DNA of 64,000 nt from Flavobacterium jejuense (GCF_006491595.2 NZ_VEVQ02000001.1:1-64000), one strand, 5' to 3'. Counted from the stretch's first letter, positions 18,422 to 27,853 are shown. Numbers and translations: made by a program. The notes: generated by a model from the letters alone, not told the origin.

Positions 18422-19684
18422 TTGCTAAATTTAGTACTTAAAAACTCGCAATTAATCTTATACAATCACGTTGTGCAATATTTTAAAAATAAAAGAGTAA
18501 AGTTGAAAATTATTTTAGTTTTTGTTATTTTTACTTTGTTTACGAACTGTAAAGAAGAAAATATAACACCCGAAGAGGAATTAAATAAAGTTCTTTCTAA
18601 TATTAATAATAGAACTTCTATAAGCTACGATTTGGATTACCGAATTAAATATTTTGACTATCCAGATACAACAAATATTTCTGCCAAAACAATTATTGTT
18701 AAAGAAAAATCGGATTCGCTTTTTGGTGGTTCTATTTGGTATTGGAGAAAAGATAGTATAAGCGATTACATTAAATACTATGATTTAAACTCTTTTTATA
18801 TTATAAATAATATTACTAATAGAGTAATACGATATAACCCTAAAAAACCTATCCCTTATGGTTTTACTAATAATTTTGACGGTAAACTATTAAAAACTTA
18901 CTTTCTTCAAGATAAAAGTTTAAAAAAACTACTTCAAGATTCTATCTACAAATCAAAAGTGTCTGAAGAAAGAGGTTTATTAAAATTGAGTTTAGTTTAT
19001 CCAGATGAAGATGAAATTGTTAATCAAGAAAAAGAAATATTTTTTGATAAGTCATTACAGACAGTTAAACAAATAATTTTCAGAGCAGAATTGGATAACT
19101 TACAAGAGTATAATGAATGGAATTTGAACAATATAGATTTTAATAGTTATAGAGCAGAGGATCTTGAAGAAAAATTCCGAATGATAACGAAAGACTATGT
19201 ATTCACAGAATATGAATCACCTTTAAAAGAAGAAAATTCTCCATTGACAAAAGGAGAAAAGGTAGAAGGTTTTATAGGAGAATATTTAACAAAAAACAAA
19301 TCCGAATTTGACCTTGCAGCTTTTTCAGACAATACAATTATTCTCGATTTTTGGTATAGAACTTGTCCACCTTGCATCAAATCAATACCTCAATTAAATA
19401 GTATCTATTCTAAATACAAATCTAAAGGAGTTAAATTATTTGGATTAAATGACATTGATACAGATTCTATTTCAAGAAAGCAATTAATACCTTTTCTTCA
19501 TAAAGAAGATATAAAATATCCACTTGTACTAATTGACAAAACCATTTCGGAAAAATATAAAGTGAGAGCATATCCGACTTTGTATATAATAAACAAAAAT
19601 GGAGAAATTGAATATTCTAAATTAGGATTTTCTGAAAATATGGAAAAAGAAGTTGATAGTATTTTAAAGAAGATTTTGAAATAA
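18422..19684 (+). CDS. TlpA/thioredoxin-like lipoprotein
   Basis: The C-terminal third (about 275-420) is a thioredoxin fold with the redox motif WYRTCPPC, cysteines C315 and C318, and the cis-proline strand RAYPTLYI. Such proteins reduce or oxidise disulfides in the periplasm. The N-terminal part has a lipobox, FTLFTNCKEE, so it is anchored to a membrane. The start is uncertain: the first ATG (18422) puts about 27 unusual residues in front of the signal sequence, whereas a TTG at 18503 would begin right at KIILVFVIFTLF and looks more natural. Residues 60-270 are an unassigned beta-rich domain typical of Bacteroidota TlpA-like proteins. Confidence 0.78.
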   Translation: MLNLVLKNSQLILYNHVVQYFKNKRVKLKIILVFVIFTLFTNCKEENITPEEELNKVLSNINNRTSISYDLDYRIKYFDYPDTTNISAKTIIVKEKSDSLFGGSIWYWRKDSISDYIKYYDLNSFYIINNITNRVIRYNPKKPIPYGFTNNFDGKLLKTYFLQDKSLKKLLQDSIYKSKVSEERGLLKLSLVYPDEDEIVNQEKEIFFDKSLQTVKQIIFRAELDNLQEYNEWNLNNIDFNSYRAEDLEEKFRMITKDYVFTEYESPLKEENSPLTKGEKVEGFIGEYLTKNKSEFDLAAFSDNTIILDFWYRTCPPCIKSIPQLNSIYSKYKSKGVKLFGLNDIDTDSISRKQLIPFLHKEDIKYPLVLIDKTISEKYKVRAYPTLYIINKNGEIEYSKLGFSENMEKEVDSILKKILK

Positions 19685-19830
19685 AAAAAATATTTTATAG
19701 ATTAAATAAAAGTTATTTTCTGAGTTTTATGTATAAAGTATTTATAAACAACATTTTATTTTTCATATACATAACATTAAGCAATTAAAACAAAAAATCT
19801 GTTAACCGAATGTTCCAATGAAGACCTATA

Positions 19831-19866
19831 AAAACAGCCCTCTAAAAATTTAGAGGGCTGTTTGTT
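19831..19866. terminator. Strong bidirectional terminator
   Basis: AAACAGCCCTCTAAA pairs perfectly with TTTAGAGGGCTGTTT around a 2-base gap. It lies between the TlpA-like gene and the convergent histone H1-like gene and can serve both. Confidence 0.9.
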
Positions 19867-19875
19867 TGTGACTAT

Positions 19876-20052
19876 TTATTTTTTAGATTCTTCTATAGAG
19901 ACTTTTCTAAATTCTTTTAATAGTTTTTCTAGCTCTAAAGTTGATTTACGCGCTCTTGGTCCAGCAGCTTTTACTCCATTTTCAATCAATGATGCCGATT
20001 CTGCTTTGAATGTTTCGAATTCAGCATTGATTTTTTCAATTAACTCTTTCAT
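19876..20052 (-). CDS. Histone H1-like (Hc1-type) DNA-binding protein
   Basis: A 58-residue reverse-strand gene. It reads MKELIEKINAEFETF near the start, GPRARKSTLELEKLLKEF in the middle and ends in EESKK. This is the short Bacteroidota histone H1-like family: a helical, basic nucleoid-associated protein. Length, start and end match the family as I know it, and a terminator follows directly. It is probably a highly expressed chromosomal protein. A plus-strand frame of similar extent is its antisense shadow. Confidence 0.85.
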   Translation of the reverse strand: MKELIEKINAEFETFKAESASLIENGVKAAGPRARKSTLELEKLLKEFRKVSIEESKK

Positions 20053-21086
20053 GATACTTTTTTAAAATTAGAGGGCAAAAATAGCATGTTTGTTTTTAAA
20101 ATTTAAATAAATTACTGTTAAATATTAGTATTATTTAGGTTAGTAGTAGAATCAGGTTGCCTAGTATGAAATCGAAGCAGGTTTATCTTTCCTGAAATAG
20201 TATGAAATTTATCTTAAGAAGTTATGTCTTCTATAAGACTTTCATAAATTTACAAGATAACGGAATTTTTTTCAATTTGTTTTAAATCTATGTGCTTGTT
20301 TATTAGTGTTTTTTTTTGGTTCTGTATTGATTTTTCAGGACAAGTCAATTCTATAAAATAATAATTTATGAAAGCAAATATAGGAATCAAATAGGAATCA
20401 AATAGGAATACTTAGCTAAAATAGCCTATTCCTTAAGTCAGGTTTTAGTAGAAAGTAAGAATGTTAGGATATTATACACCAGCTTCATTAAAGGAATTTT
20501 TGAAACTAACCCATCTTACTGAGCAAACCAATACAAAAAAAAAGTATATGTTTCATTTAAAGATTTGGGAACTAGTGATTTTATAACAGAATTAATGGAA
20601 ATACATGAAAAAACGGTTTGGATTTTACATTCACATTTAAAATAATATTATGATTTTCAGTATTTCAGCCTTAAAAAATACACCTTTATTGTAGCTTAAA
20701 AAGTTTTACGATGTTAAAAAAAAGGTATATAAACGATTTTTCTATTATGTTTCTTTACTTGTTATAGTCAAACTAGTGGGAAAGTTTATAAGATATGATC
20801 CTTCTAAATCATCGATACAGATTATTTAGGAAGGGTCAGTTTATTTTTTCTAAAATAAGTTTACATAAAAAAGGGTAGGTTATGGGATCAAATAAAGATT
20901 TTTTTGTCATTTTAAGTTAAATCTATTTCTAAATGCTTAGATGTCAAATTTTATGTTTTATCTATACTTGGAATTTTAATAAATATTATAACTATTTGAA
21001 ATTAATGAGATTACATGTTTGTTTTTTTGATTTTTTTCTAGAATATAAATCTCTTTTTATCTCAATTTATTCAGGTTTTCGATTGA
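20053..21086. other. 1-kb non-coding stretch holding one decayed gene
   Basis: Apart from the pseudogene at 20368-20645 I see no gene. The rest is AT-rich with scattered stops. An imperfect hairpin (GATCCTTCTAAAT against ATTTAGGAAGGGTC, about 20797-20837) is followed by T-rich sequence and may be an old terminator. The region looks like a decay zone. Confidence 0.5.
20368..20645 (+). pseudogene. Decayed small gene with an 11-bp tandem duplication and an in-frame stop
   Basis: An ATG at 20368 begins MKANIGIK, then runs into a tandem repeat (AGGAATCAAAT twice plus a partial third copy, about 20382-20408) that shifts the frame. From 20412 a different frame reads like ordinary protein (LAKIAYSLSQVLVESK, then NVRILYTSFIKGIFETN), meets a single TGA at 20520, continues with YKKKVYVSFKDLGTSDF and ends ILHSHLK at a TAA at 20643. 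I could not assign a family. The pattern fits one gene broken by a slippage duplication and at least one nonsense mutation. Confidence 0.5.
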
Positions 21087-21117
21087 AAATAATTGTAGTT
21101 ACTACTACAATTATTTG
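21087..21117 (-). terminator. Reverse-strand terminator overlapping the S41 gene stop
   Basis: AAATAATTGTAGT and ACTACAATTATTT form a long stem with a short loop. The stem overlaps the stop codon of the reverse-strand gene at 21111. It lacks a strong T tract on the reverse strand, so it may work mainly as a 3' end stabiliser. Confidence 0.5.
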
Positions 21118-22517
21118 TTTTTTAATTTCTGTCCTGCTATTTCTAAATTTTTTTGAAATAATTCAAGATTTCTATCTTTATTTGCAATGGCAATATTAAC
21201 TGCTTGTTGATAGTTCTTAATTGATGCTTCTAAGTTACCATTTATCATTAGTAGTTCAGCATAACTATCGAATGCATTTGCAGAGTTCTGATATAGGATT
21301 GTATTTGCTTTTAAAATAGATTCTGCTATTTTGTTTTTTTTGTATGTTATTAAATAGTCATACCCTAGATTGTTGATATCTCCTTCATCAAACAAACTAA
21401 CTTCTTTACATTTTCTCAAATTTTCAAGAATTATGTTGTCTGTTTTTCCAACGGTATAATGGTTTAGTTGGTTGTTTAAATTGGTAAATAGCTGTTTGAA
21501 TTTTTCATTTCTTTGGGTTCTATAAACTTCTGCGGCTTTCTGAGCAAAGTTAAGTGTTTTTTCATAAGAGTCTTCTAAGGATGTTGCTACTTCTGGAATA
21601 ACTCCAACTCCTTCCCAATTAGTTTTAGTAACAGGGTTGATAGCTTTTCCTTTAGGAATAAAAACGCTTAAATTATCATTGATTCTTATACTATTTCCTG
21701 GATTAGCACCTCCACCTGTAGTTTGCCCTACTAGAGTTGCCCTTTTTTGAGTTTGCATATTATATGAAAATTCTTCTGCTCCAGAGAAAGTTCTTTCGCT
21801 TGTAATAATAAATAAAGGAACATTCTCTCTTTTATGTCCTCCAACTTCATCTAATGTCCAAAATTCTTCTGTTGTATTCCCTTCTCTCCAATAAAGACTA
21901 TTTAAAAGCAATTTTTTATTAAAGAAATAACTACATAAATATTGAACCATTCTAGGGCTTCCACCTCCATTTTTGCTTAGATCTATGATAATTGCATCTG
22001 TTCTTGACATTAATTTCATATAAGCATCTGCAATATCTTTTCCAGTTTCCATTCCAGCAAAGCCTCTTAAGTCCAAATAACCTACATTTCCTTCTAGAAT
22101 TTTAACAGTTTTAAATCCTGCATTTGATTGTCTGGATCTGTCAATTCCAGCAATATGTTCTTCAATCATGCTCTGTTGAGGTTTTTCTGATGTTGTATAG
22201 GATTGATTTGATCTTATACGCATGTGTTTGTCTTTATTAATAGCTTGTACAGACTTTGTCAAGGCAGCTGCAAAAGTTTCGTTATTTTTAAATTCATCAA
22301 AATAACCTTCTAACATTTGTGTTTTTAAGTGCTCTTCAGTTAACTTAGCAACTTCTGGGAACACGTAGAAATCATTCATTAATTGAGCAAGTTTTTGAAT
22401 TACGTTTTTTTTGTATTCTTTGGTTAATGAATTGTCCTGTGCTTTAGATAAATTTACATTAAAAAGTAATGTTATAAACAATATAGATAGTTGGGTGTTA
22501 ATTCTCACTTTTTTCAT
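21111..22517 (-). CDS. S41 family (tail-specific protease-like) peptidase with C-terminal TPR-like helices
   Basis: The 468-residue protein has a signal peptide (about 1-26, ending KAQ). The N-terminal helical part (NDFYVFPEVAKLTEEHL) is typical of bacteroidete S41 enzymes. The core contains VGYLDLRGFAG, AIIIDLSKNGGGSPRMVQYL and the serine motif TSERTFSGAEEFSY, followed by VGQTTGGGANPG. These are the conserved S41 elements with the catalytic serine in FSGAE. After residue about 330 there are paired helices (SANAFDSYAELLMINGNLEA) like tetratricopeptide repeats. It sits 47 bases downstream of an esterase gene on the same strand, which has the same TPR tail, so the two are probably co-transcribed. 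Confidence 0.85.
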   Translation of the reverse strand: MKKVRINTQLSILFITLLFNVNLSKAQDNSLTKEYKKNVIQKLAQLMNDFYVFPEVAKLTEEHLKTQMLEGYFDEFKNNETFAAALTKSVQAINKDKHMRIRSNQSYTTSEKPQQSMIEEHIAGIDRSRQSNAGFKTVKILEGNVGYLDLRGFAGMETGKDIADAYMKLMSRTDAIIIDLSKNGGGSPRMVQYLCSYFFNKKLLLNSLYWREGNTTEEFWTLDEVGGHKRENVPLFIITSERTFSGAEEFSYNMQTQKRATLVGQTTGGGANPGNSIRINDNLSVFIPKGKAINPVTKTNWEGVGVIPEVATSLEDSYEKTLNFAQKAAEVYRTQRNEKFKQLFTNLNNQLNHYTVGKTDNIILENLRKCKEVSLFDEGDINNLGYDYLITYKKNKIAESILKANTILYQNSANAFDSYAELLMINGNLEASIKNYQQAVNIAIANKDRNLELFQKNLEIAGQKLKNK

Positions 22518-22564
22518 TTAGTTCTTATTTTTATTATGTTATTCTTTCAAACGGTTCAGGTTAT

Positions 22565-23815
22565 TTATTTTTTCTTCAATGTTTCTATTCTTTGCTTATA
22601 ATAATCGGTTGCATTTATTTCATAAGCTTTTGTAGCCAATTTTAATGCTTTTTTATATTCTTTGTTTCTTTCATAATAATCTGCCATTGAATCGTATGCA
22701 TTTGCACTTTTAGGATAATATTCAATTGCCAATTCAAAAAACATTTTTGCCTTTTCTGACTGTTGCATATCTAAATTCATATAACCAGACATATTTAAAA
22801 TTTCTTCTGGATAAGGCGGAACCGAATAACCAAAATAATTTTTAAGTTTACTCTCTCTATATTTTACTATTTTAAATAAATCCTCTTTTGGAGTATCTGG
22901 TGAATTGAATTTATCTGTTTCTTCCCATTGATACCATTCAAAATCAAATATCAAACCATCCATAATAGATGGAAAAGGAATGGTGCCGTGTAAATCTCTT
23001 GGATAAAATTTCCATTTAAAAGCCAATTCATTTTTTTTATTTTCCTTTATAATATCTGAAAAAGTAATATTAGATCTTGCAAATAATGTAAAGGTTGATG
23101 TGTCTTGCATAACATTTTCTATAGTAATCAGTGGGTTTTGCATATGCAATTGCCCACTTAAGGACATAAACAAAGATTTTCCTTTATAATTATGACTTGA
23201 TAGTATCTCTCTTGATTCATTAATTAATTTTTGACTGTCCCAATCTAGACTTGGATCGATAGCTAAATAGTTTGAAAATAAATGTGGGTGATGAATTAGT
23301 GTGTAAATAGTAAATAAGCCTCCGTATGAATGCCCAATTAAAGTTCTGAAATGGGTTACAGGATATTTCTTTTCTATAAAAGGAATCAGTTCAGTTTCTA
23401 TGAATTTAATAAAATTAATAGCGGCTCCATTTTCTTCATTAAATGGCATTCCATACATCTCTTTTATATTTGAAGTTGTAAGGTCTCTCATTCTATTCTT
23501 ACTATTTGAAATAGCAACTAGTATCATTTCGGGTGTAAAACCTCCACTATAATAATCTTGTACATTACTAACTGTCGGAAGAAATATTTCTCCATCTAAA
23601 ATAAAAGCGACAGGGTATTTCTTGTCACTATTAGGATTATAGTTAGTTGGTAGTTGTACATAAATATCTCTAGATTCTTTTAAGGTTTGTGAATAAAGAC
23701 TATCTAAAACACCTATTTTTTGTAAAAAATGATTGTTTTCATTTGTCTGAGCATTTCCAAAATGTTGAAAGAAGATAGCAACTCCTGTAATTAAGAATAT
23801 TTTAAATTTTTTCAT
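22565..23815 (-). CDS. Secreted alpha/beta-hydrolase esterase (Fes/IroE/esterase D type) with TPR-like tail
   Basis: The 416-residue protein has a signal peptide (MKKFKIFLITGVAIFFQHF, cleaved after NAQ) and the putative-esterase domain to about residue 290: VAFILDGEIFLP, then the nucleophile elbow LIGHSYGGLF with S163, and HGTIPFPS carrying the likely catalytic histidine. The C-terminal 100 residues are TPR-like (YYPKSANAYDSMADYYERN). Relatives hydrolyse siderophore esters or acyl esters; the substrate here is unknown. The matching TPR tails in this protein and its S41 neighbour suggest they act in the same process. Confidence 0.82.
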   Translation of the reverse strand: MKKFKIFLITGVAIFFQHFGNAQTNENNHFLQKIGVLDSLYSQTLKESRDIYVQLPTNYNPNSDKKYPVAFILDGEIFLPTVSNVQDYYSGGFTPEMILVAISNSKNRMRDLTTSNIKEMYGMPFNEENGAAINFIKFIETELIPFIEKKYPVTHFRTLIGHSYGGLFTIYTLIHHPHLFSNYLAIDPSLDWDSQKLINESREILSSHNYKGKSLFMSLSGQLHMQNPLITIENVMQDTSTFTLFARSNITFSDIIKENKKNELAFKWKFYPRDLHGTIPFPSIMDGLIFDFEWYQWEETDKFNSPDTPKEDLFKIVKYRESKLKNYFGYSVPPYPEEILNMSGYMNLDMQQSEKAKMFFELAIEYYPKSANAYDSMADYYERNKEYKKALKLATKAYEINATDYYKQRIETLKKK

Positions 23816-24011
23816 TAGTTATTTTTTAATAAAGGTTAATGATTTGTATGTGTTTAGTGTTTAAGTATCTTATAGTTAATATGTTGTTTTTTATCTAGTT
23901 GTTGTTTTTCAAATGCCTAGGTTCTACTATGTTTTTTTCTTTTAAGCAAAAGACATTGCGGCAATTGTAAGTAATAGCAATTGGTGTTTTACTATTATTT
24001 TAACTTATAAA

Positions 24012-25088
24012 TTAGTTGGAGTTATAAATTTCAACTGCCTTTTTCATGACTTTCATTTGAGTTTGAATAGAATTTCTTCTTCTGTAATCACTTTTAGTTT
24101 TAAAAGCTAAAACAACATCTATTTCAGGATAAATAGTAATATTTTGACCTAAAGCTCCCTGAGCCGAATAGGCATTTTTAAGTCTGTAATCACCTGTATT
24201 TTCAATTAACCACCACATATAACCATATCCTAAGTCTAGTCCATCTTCTTTAAGAATTGGTACACTTTTTTGAGTTTCCAAATAGGAGGTACGTTGTGTA
24301 ATTATTTCATTAACCCAGTTTTCTGAGATGATTTGTTTGTCTTTCCATTTTCCTTTTCTAAGCATTAGTAAACCAATGCGAGCCATATCTCTTGTTGAAA
24401 ACCACATGTGGTAAGCAGGAAATTTTGATATCTCATAGTTCCCGTTTTTTTGTTGAAGCGATTTGTTCCAATCTTGCATTTGTAGGGGAATTGCAAGTTG
24501 AGATTCTATTTCATCATAAATAGTCCGATTCGTTTCTTGTTCGAAGATATATCCGGCAACATTGAAATCCCAATTGCTGTATAACCAATGAGTTCCTGGG
24601 TTTACAGAACCTCTTTCTGGAGCATATCTACGAAAATCTCCACCATTGGAACCGCTTAAGTATACACCTGACTTAGCAGAAATTAAATCTTTTATTTCAG
24701 CCTTTTTTTCTATAGGAAGAAGTTCGGATACATCGTTGATGTTTAATTCTTCTAGTGTTCTATTAAGATTTATTGTGCCATTTTCAACATATTTTCCAAA
24801 TAGCATAGCAAGAATACTTTTTCTGCATGATGCTATATAGCTGTTTTCTTGTATATCTCCATATTCTAGTACTATTTGCCCTTTATGAACTATAACCAAG
24901 CCAGTAATATTGGTGCTATCGATTAGATAACGAGTAAAAACAGAGCGTTCTACATCTTTCCATCCGCTTAGAGAAGGATTTTTGTTTTTTGACCAGTTTT
25001 TGTTGGGATAAATTTGTGCTTTACTGGTACAGCAAAATAAAAGTGAAGTTCCTAATAATAGAAATAATAGTGTTTTGTAATTCTTCAT
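24012..25088 (-). CDS. Serine hydrolase, class C beta-lactamase / penicillin-binding-like family
   Basis: The 358-residue protein has an N-terminal signal or lipoprotein-like segment (LLLGTSLLFCCTSKAQ). The beta-lactamase-family SxxK motif is SCRK at residues 87-90 (YIASCRKSILAML), and the YxN motif is in WLYSNWDFNVAGY. Family members are esterases, D-amino-acid peptidases or lactamases, and the activity cannot be chosen from sequence. Its start overlaps the stop of the MarR gene by 4 bases (ATGA-type), so the two are translationally coupled and this hydrolase is the direct operon partner of the regulator. Confidence 0.83.
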   Translation of the reverse strand: MKNYKTLLFLLLGTSLLFCCTSKAQIYPNKNWSKNKNPSLSGWKDVERSVFTRYLIDSTNITGLVIVHKGQIVLEYGDIQENSYIASCRKSILAMLFGKYVENGTINLNRTLEELNINDVSELLPIEKKAEIKDLISAKSGVYLSGSNGGDFRRYAPERGSVNPGTHWLYSNWDFNVAGYIFEQETNRTIYDEIESQLAIPLQMQDWNKSLQQKNGNYEISKFPAYHMWFSTRDMARIGLLMLRKGKWKDKQIISENWVNEIITQRTSYLETQKSVPILKEDGLDLGYGYMWWLIENTGDYRLKNAYSAQGALGQNITIYPEIDVVLAFKTKSDYRRRNSIQTQMKVMKKAVEIYNSN

Positions 25089-25513
25089 TTTATATTGAAT
25101 AAAATTTTATTTAATATCATGTCAAGTTGAATCAATTCTTGTTCTGTAATCCCAGCAAATGCCTTTTTTCTATTCTCTGCTATCACAGGTTCTAATTTGC
25201 TTAAAACTTCTTTACCTTTAGGAGTGATTTCTATTTTAAACCTTCTGCGGTCTTCAATATTCATAGATCTTTTGAGAAAATTTTTATTAACCATTAAATC
25301 TATCATTCGGGTTAATGAAGCATTATCCTTAAAAACTAATTCGGCTATTTCTTTTTGACTTAATCCAGGAAAATCATTAAGATATTGCAGAATTAATTTT
25401 TGATCGATTGTGATATCATCAACTACTTTTAAAAAATTTCGTTTAGAGAATTTTCGATAGCTTTTTATTGTTTTTTCAATGGTATAAAAAACTGTTTTAG
25501 ATGGAATTTTCAT
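25085..25513 (-). CDS. MarR family transcriptional regulator
   Basis: I place the start at 25513 (MKIPSKTVFYTIEKT), since the 12 codons upstream would run through the promoter and operator. The 142-residue protein shows the MarR winged helix: LSQKEIAELVFKDNASLTRMIDLMV followed by the wing NIEDRRRFKIEITPKG. It overlaps the serine hydrolase gene and probably represses its own four-gene reverse-strand cluster (hydrolase, esterase, S41 peptidase) until a ligand binds. Palindromic sites lie over its promoter. Confidence 0.85.
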   Translation of the reverse strand: MKIPSKTVFYTIEKTIKSYRKFSKRNFLKVVDDITIDQKLILQYLNDFPGLSQKEIAELVFKDNASLTRMIDLMVNKNFLKRSMNIEDRRRFKIEITPKGKEVLSKLEPVIAENRKKAFAGITEQELIQLDMILNKILFNIK

Positions 25514-25520
25514 ACTATAT

Positions 25521-25551
25521 ATTTGATACAAATATAATTGATATATCAAAT
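25521..25551 (-). promoter_or_regulatory. MarR promoter with candidate operator
   Basis: On the reverse strand a -7 box TATATTTG covers 25529-25536, about 16 bases before the start. Overlapping it is a perfect 12-bp palindrome TTGATATATCAA (25538-25549) and a second imperfect half-copy TTGATACAA (25523-25531). The two ends ATTTGATA and TATCAAAT are inverted. This is the size and placement expected for a MarR dimer site giving autorepression. Confidence 0.55.
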
Positions 25552-26152
25552 AAAAAAAACTTTTCTTTCTTTATTTTAAATTTGTTATACGTAAAATGTA
25601 GTAGGAGAGTAGTTTAAAGTGGTAGTTCATTTTAGAATTATTTTTAAAGCTACAGTAAGTGTAAAGACTTATTAAATATCTAAAATTCTATTTTAACTTT
25701 TACACTTAATAATTTATTACAATGATTTTATTTATAATCTCTGTTTATCATGTTTACTAATATCTCATTTTTATAGCTATTTTCGGAATAAAACAGATTA
25801 TAATGAGCTAGAAATATGCTTCTGGAAAATGAAAAAGAAATACTTATAGAAAAGCTTTAGAAAGTAAGCTTATTAGGTTTTGATAATTTTGAAATAATTA
25901 AAATTTTGATTTTCAGCACTTTGGTTTTTAATTGTATACTTGTTGTCTACTTTTTTTACTAGTAAAACATGTAGCGTTTACCTAATGTATACGTAATTTA
26001 TATTCGTATTATCTATCTCTATTTTATTTTTACTATTCAATAATATTTTATAAAAAAATAAGATGATAGTCCGTTTATTGAGGAAAAATTACTATTCATT
26101 ATTTTTTATGAAAAATTATTTTCAAAAGAATTTTTCAACTAAAAAAAAAATT
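25552..26152. other. 600-bp intergenic region upstream of the eCIS-linked regulator
   Basis: Very AT-rich. I see no gene, RNA or clear promoter box. The frame of the next gene is open from 26063, but the first 30 codons are rich in Lys, Phe and Asn and look untranslated. Confidence 0.5.
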
Positions 26153-27853
26153 ATGAAGCCTGAAACGAAATACACTAAAAGTGGAGAAATTAATATTGCT
26201 TATCAAGTTTTTGGTTCAGGTTCTATTGACTTGGTCTATATTCCAGGGTGGGTTTCTAATATTGATTTAATGTGGGCTTGTCCAGAGTTGGTTAGCTTTT
26301 TAGTGGAACTAGGGAAAATAGCCAGAGTTATTCTATTTGACAAGCGCGGAACTGGACTTTCTGATCGTGTTGTTGATTTTTCTACTTTAGAAGAACGTAT
26401 GGATGATATTAGAGCTGTTATGGATATTGTAGATTCTAAAAGGGCTGTTTTATTTGGCCATTCTGAAGGTGGTTCTGCATCTGCTTTATTTGCTGCCACT
26501 TATCCAGACCGAACCATCTCCTTAATTACTTTTGGAATATTTGCTAAACGCATGCGTGCTCCTAATTATCCTTGGGCACCCTCAACTGAAGAGCGACAAA
26601 GGTTGTATGATATGATAGAAAACAGTTGGTGTGGTGGTGAAATGCAATTGGAAACATTAGTGCCTTCTAAAGCTACAGATAAGGATTTTATGAATTGGTT
26701 GGCTAGTTACTTTAGGTCTGGTGCAAGTCCTACGGCAGCTATGAAGCTTACTAAAATGAATACAGAGGTAGATATTATTGATATTCTAGGCTATATTAAA
26801 GTACCAACTTTATTAATGCAACGTACTCATGATATTGATGTGAAAATTGAGGAAGGGAAGTTTATAGCTAAACATATTAAAAATTCGAAGTTTGTTGAGC
26901 TTGACGGAGATGATCATCTTTTTTGGGTTGGAAACACACATGAAGTTTTGGAAGAGATGAAAGATTTTATTAGAAATACAAAAGCGGATGAATACACAAA
27001 AAAAGGATTGTTAACGGTTTTATTTGGGCAAATAGTGTCTTCTTTAAAATCTAATTTTAAACTTGATATGATTATTGAGTTTGTAACAACCTTTGGAGGA
27101 AGTATTATACATAAAGATAAGAATTGTTTTGCAGTGGCTTTTGAAGTTTCTAGTAAAGCTGTTAACTGTAGTACCGATTTATTAAAAGCCTTACAAGATT
27201 TAGAAATATCTGTAGCTATGGGAATTTATATAAAAGAAGGTTTTCATGAAGGTGATAAGTGTCTGGATGAAAAGGATAATCATATGGTTACGTCAATACT
27301 TTCACAATTAAATCCTAATCAAATCTTAGTGACTCAAACAGTTAAGCATTTATTGTCAGGATCAGGCTTCGATTTTACTCAGGATACTTCCATACTTGAT
27401 TTCAAGTCTAATAATTTATGTAAACTATATGATGTAACTAAAAAGTCAAAATTAAACAATCAAAATGATACAGCTAAACCTTATGTTTTTTGTTCTTATG
27501 ATTCGTTCTTAGAAGATGCTTTGCAGATTATTGATGAGCATTTGGAAAATGATGGTTTTGGTGTAGAAATGCTTAGTAGAGAAATGCGATTAGGGCAACG
27601 TCAATTACAACGTAAAATTAAAGAAACTACTAATAAATCACCTAATCAATTGATTACTTCTATTCGTTTAAAAAAAGCTAAAGAAGCTTTACTTACTTAT
27701 AATTATACTGTTTCAGAAATAGCTTTTCAATTTGGATTTACAAGTCCTTCTTATTTTTCCAAATGTTTCAAAAAAGAATATGGTATTTGTCCTACTTCTG
27801 TTTTGCAAAAGTTTGAAAATAAGATAGAAAGCCTTCAGTTTATGATGTCGTAA
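26153..27853 (+). CDS. Alpha/beta hydrolase - inactive nucleotide-cyclase-like - AraC HTH fusion regulator
   Basis: I choose the start at 26153 because MKPETKYTKSGEINIAYQVFG is the usual beginning of alpha/beta hydrolases fused to cyclases; an in-frame ATG at 26063 exists. There are three parts. Residues 1-275 are an alpha/beta hydrolase with nucleophile S104 in FGHSEGGSA. Residues about 285-430 align with class III adenylate/guanylate cyclases (LLTVLFGQIVSS, then NQILVTQTVKHLLSGSGFDF), but the metal-binding FTDIVGS is FGQIVSS, with Q293 in place of the catalytic Asp, so cyclase activity is unlikely. The C-terminal 100 residues are an AraC helix-turn-helix (VSEIAFQFGFTSPSYFSKCFKKEYG). It lies 110 bp upstream of the eCIS genes on the same strand and is the best candidate for their regulator. 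Confidence 0.8.
   Translation: MKPETKYTKSGEINIAYQVFGSGSIDLVYIPGWVSNIDLMWACPELVSFLVELGKIARVILFDKRGTGLSDRVVDFSTLEERMDDIRAVMDIVDSKRAVLFGHSEGGSASALFAATYPDRTISLITFGIFAKRMRAPNYPWAPSTEERQRLYDMIENSWCGGEMQLETLVPSKATDKDFMNWLASYFRSGASPTAAMKLTKMNTEVDIIDILGYIKVPTLLMQRTHDIDVKIEEGKFIAKHIKNSKFVELDGDDHLFWVGNTHEVLEEMKDFIRNTKADEYTKKGLLTVLFGQIVSSLKSNFKLDMIIEFVTTFGGSIIHKDKNCFAVAFEVSSKAVNCSTDLLKALQDLEISVAMGIYIKEGFHEGDKCLDEKDNHMVTSILSQLNPNQILVTQTVKHLLSGSGFDFTQDTSILDFKSNNLCKLYDVTKKSKLNNQNDTAKPYVFCSYDSFLEDALQIIDEHLENDGFGVEMLSREMRLGQRQLQRKIKETTNKSPNQLITSIRLKKAKEALLTYNYTVSEIAFQFGFTSPSYFSKCFKKEYGICPTSVLQKFENKIESLQFMMS

Noticed and set aside
19862..20065. Plus-strand 67-residue frame
   Set aside because: It is antisense to the histone H1-like gene and has no family resemblance of its own.
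20933..21199. Plus-strand 88-residue frame rich in Phe and Tyr
   Set aside because: AT-rich low-complexity translation overlapping the end of the S41 gene on the other strand; no start signal.
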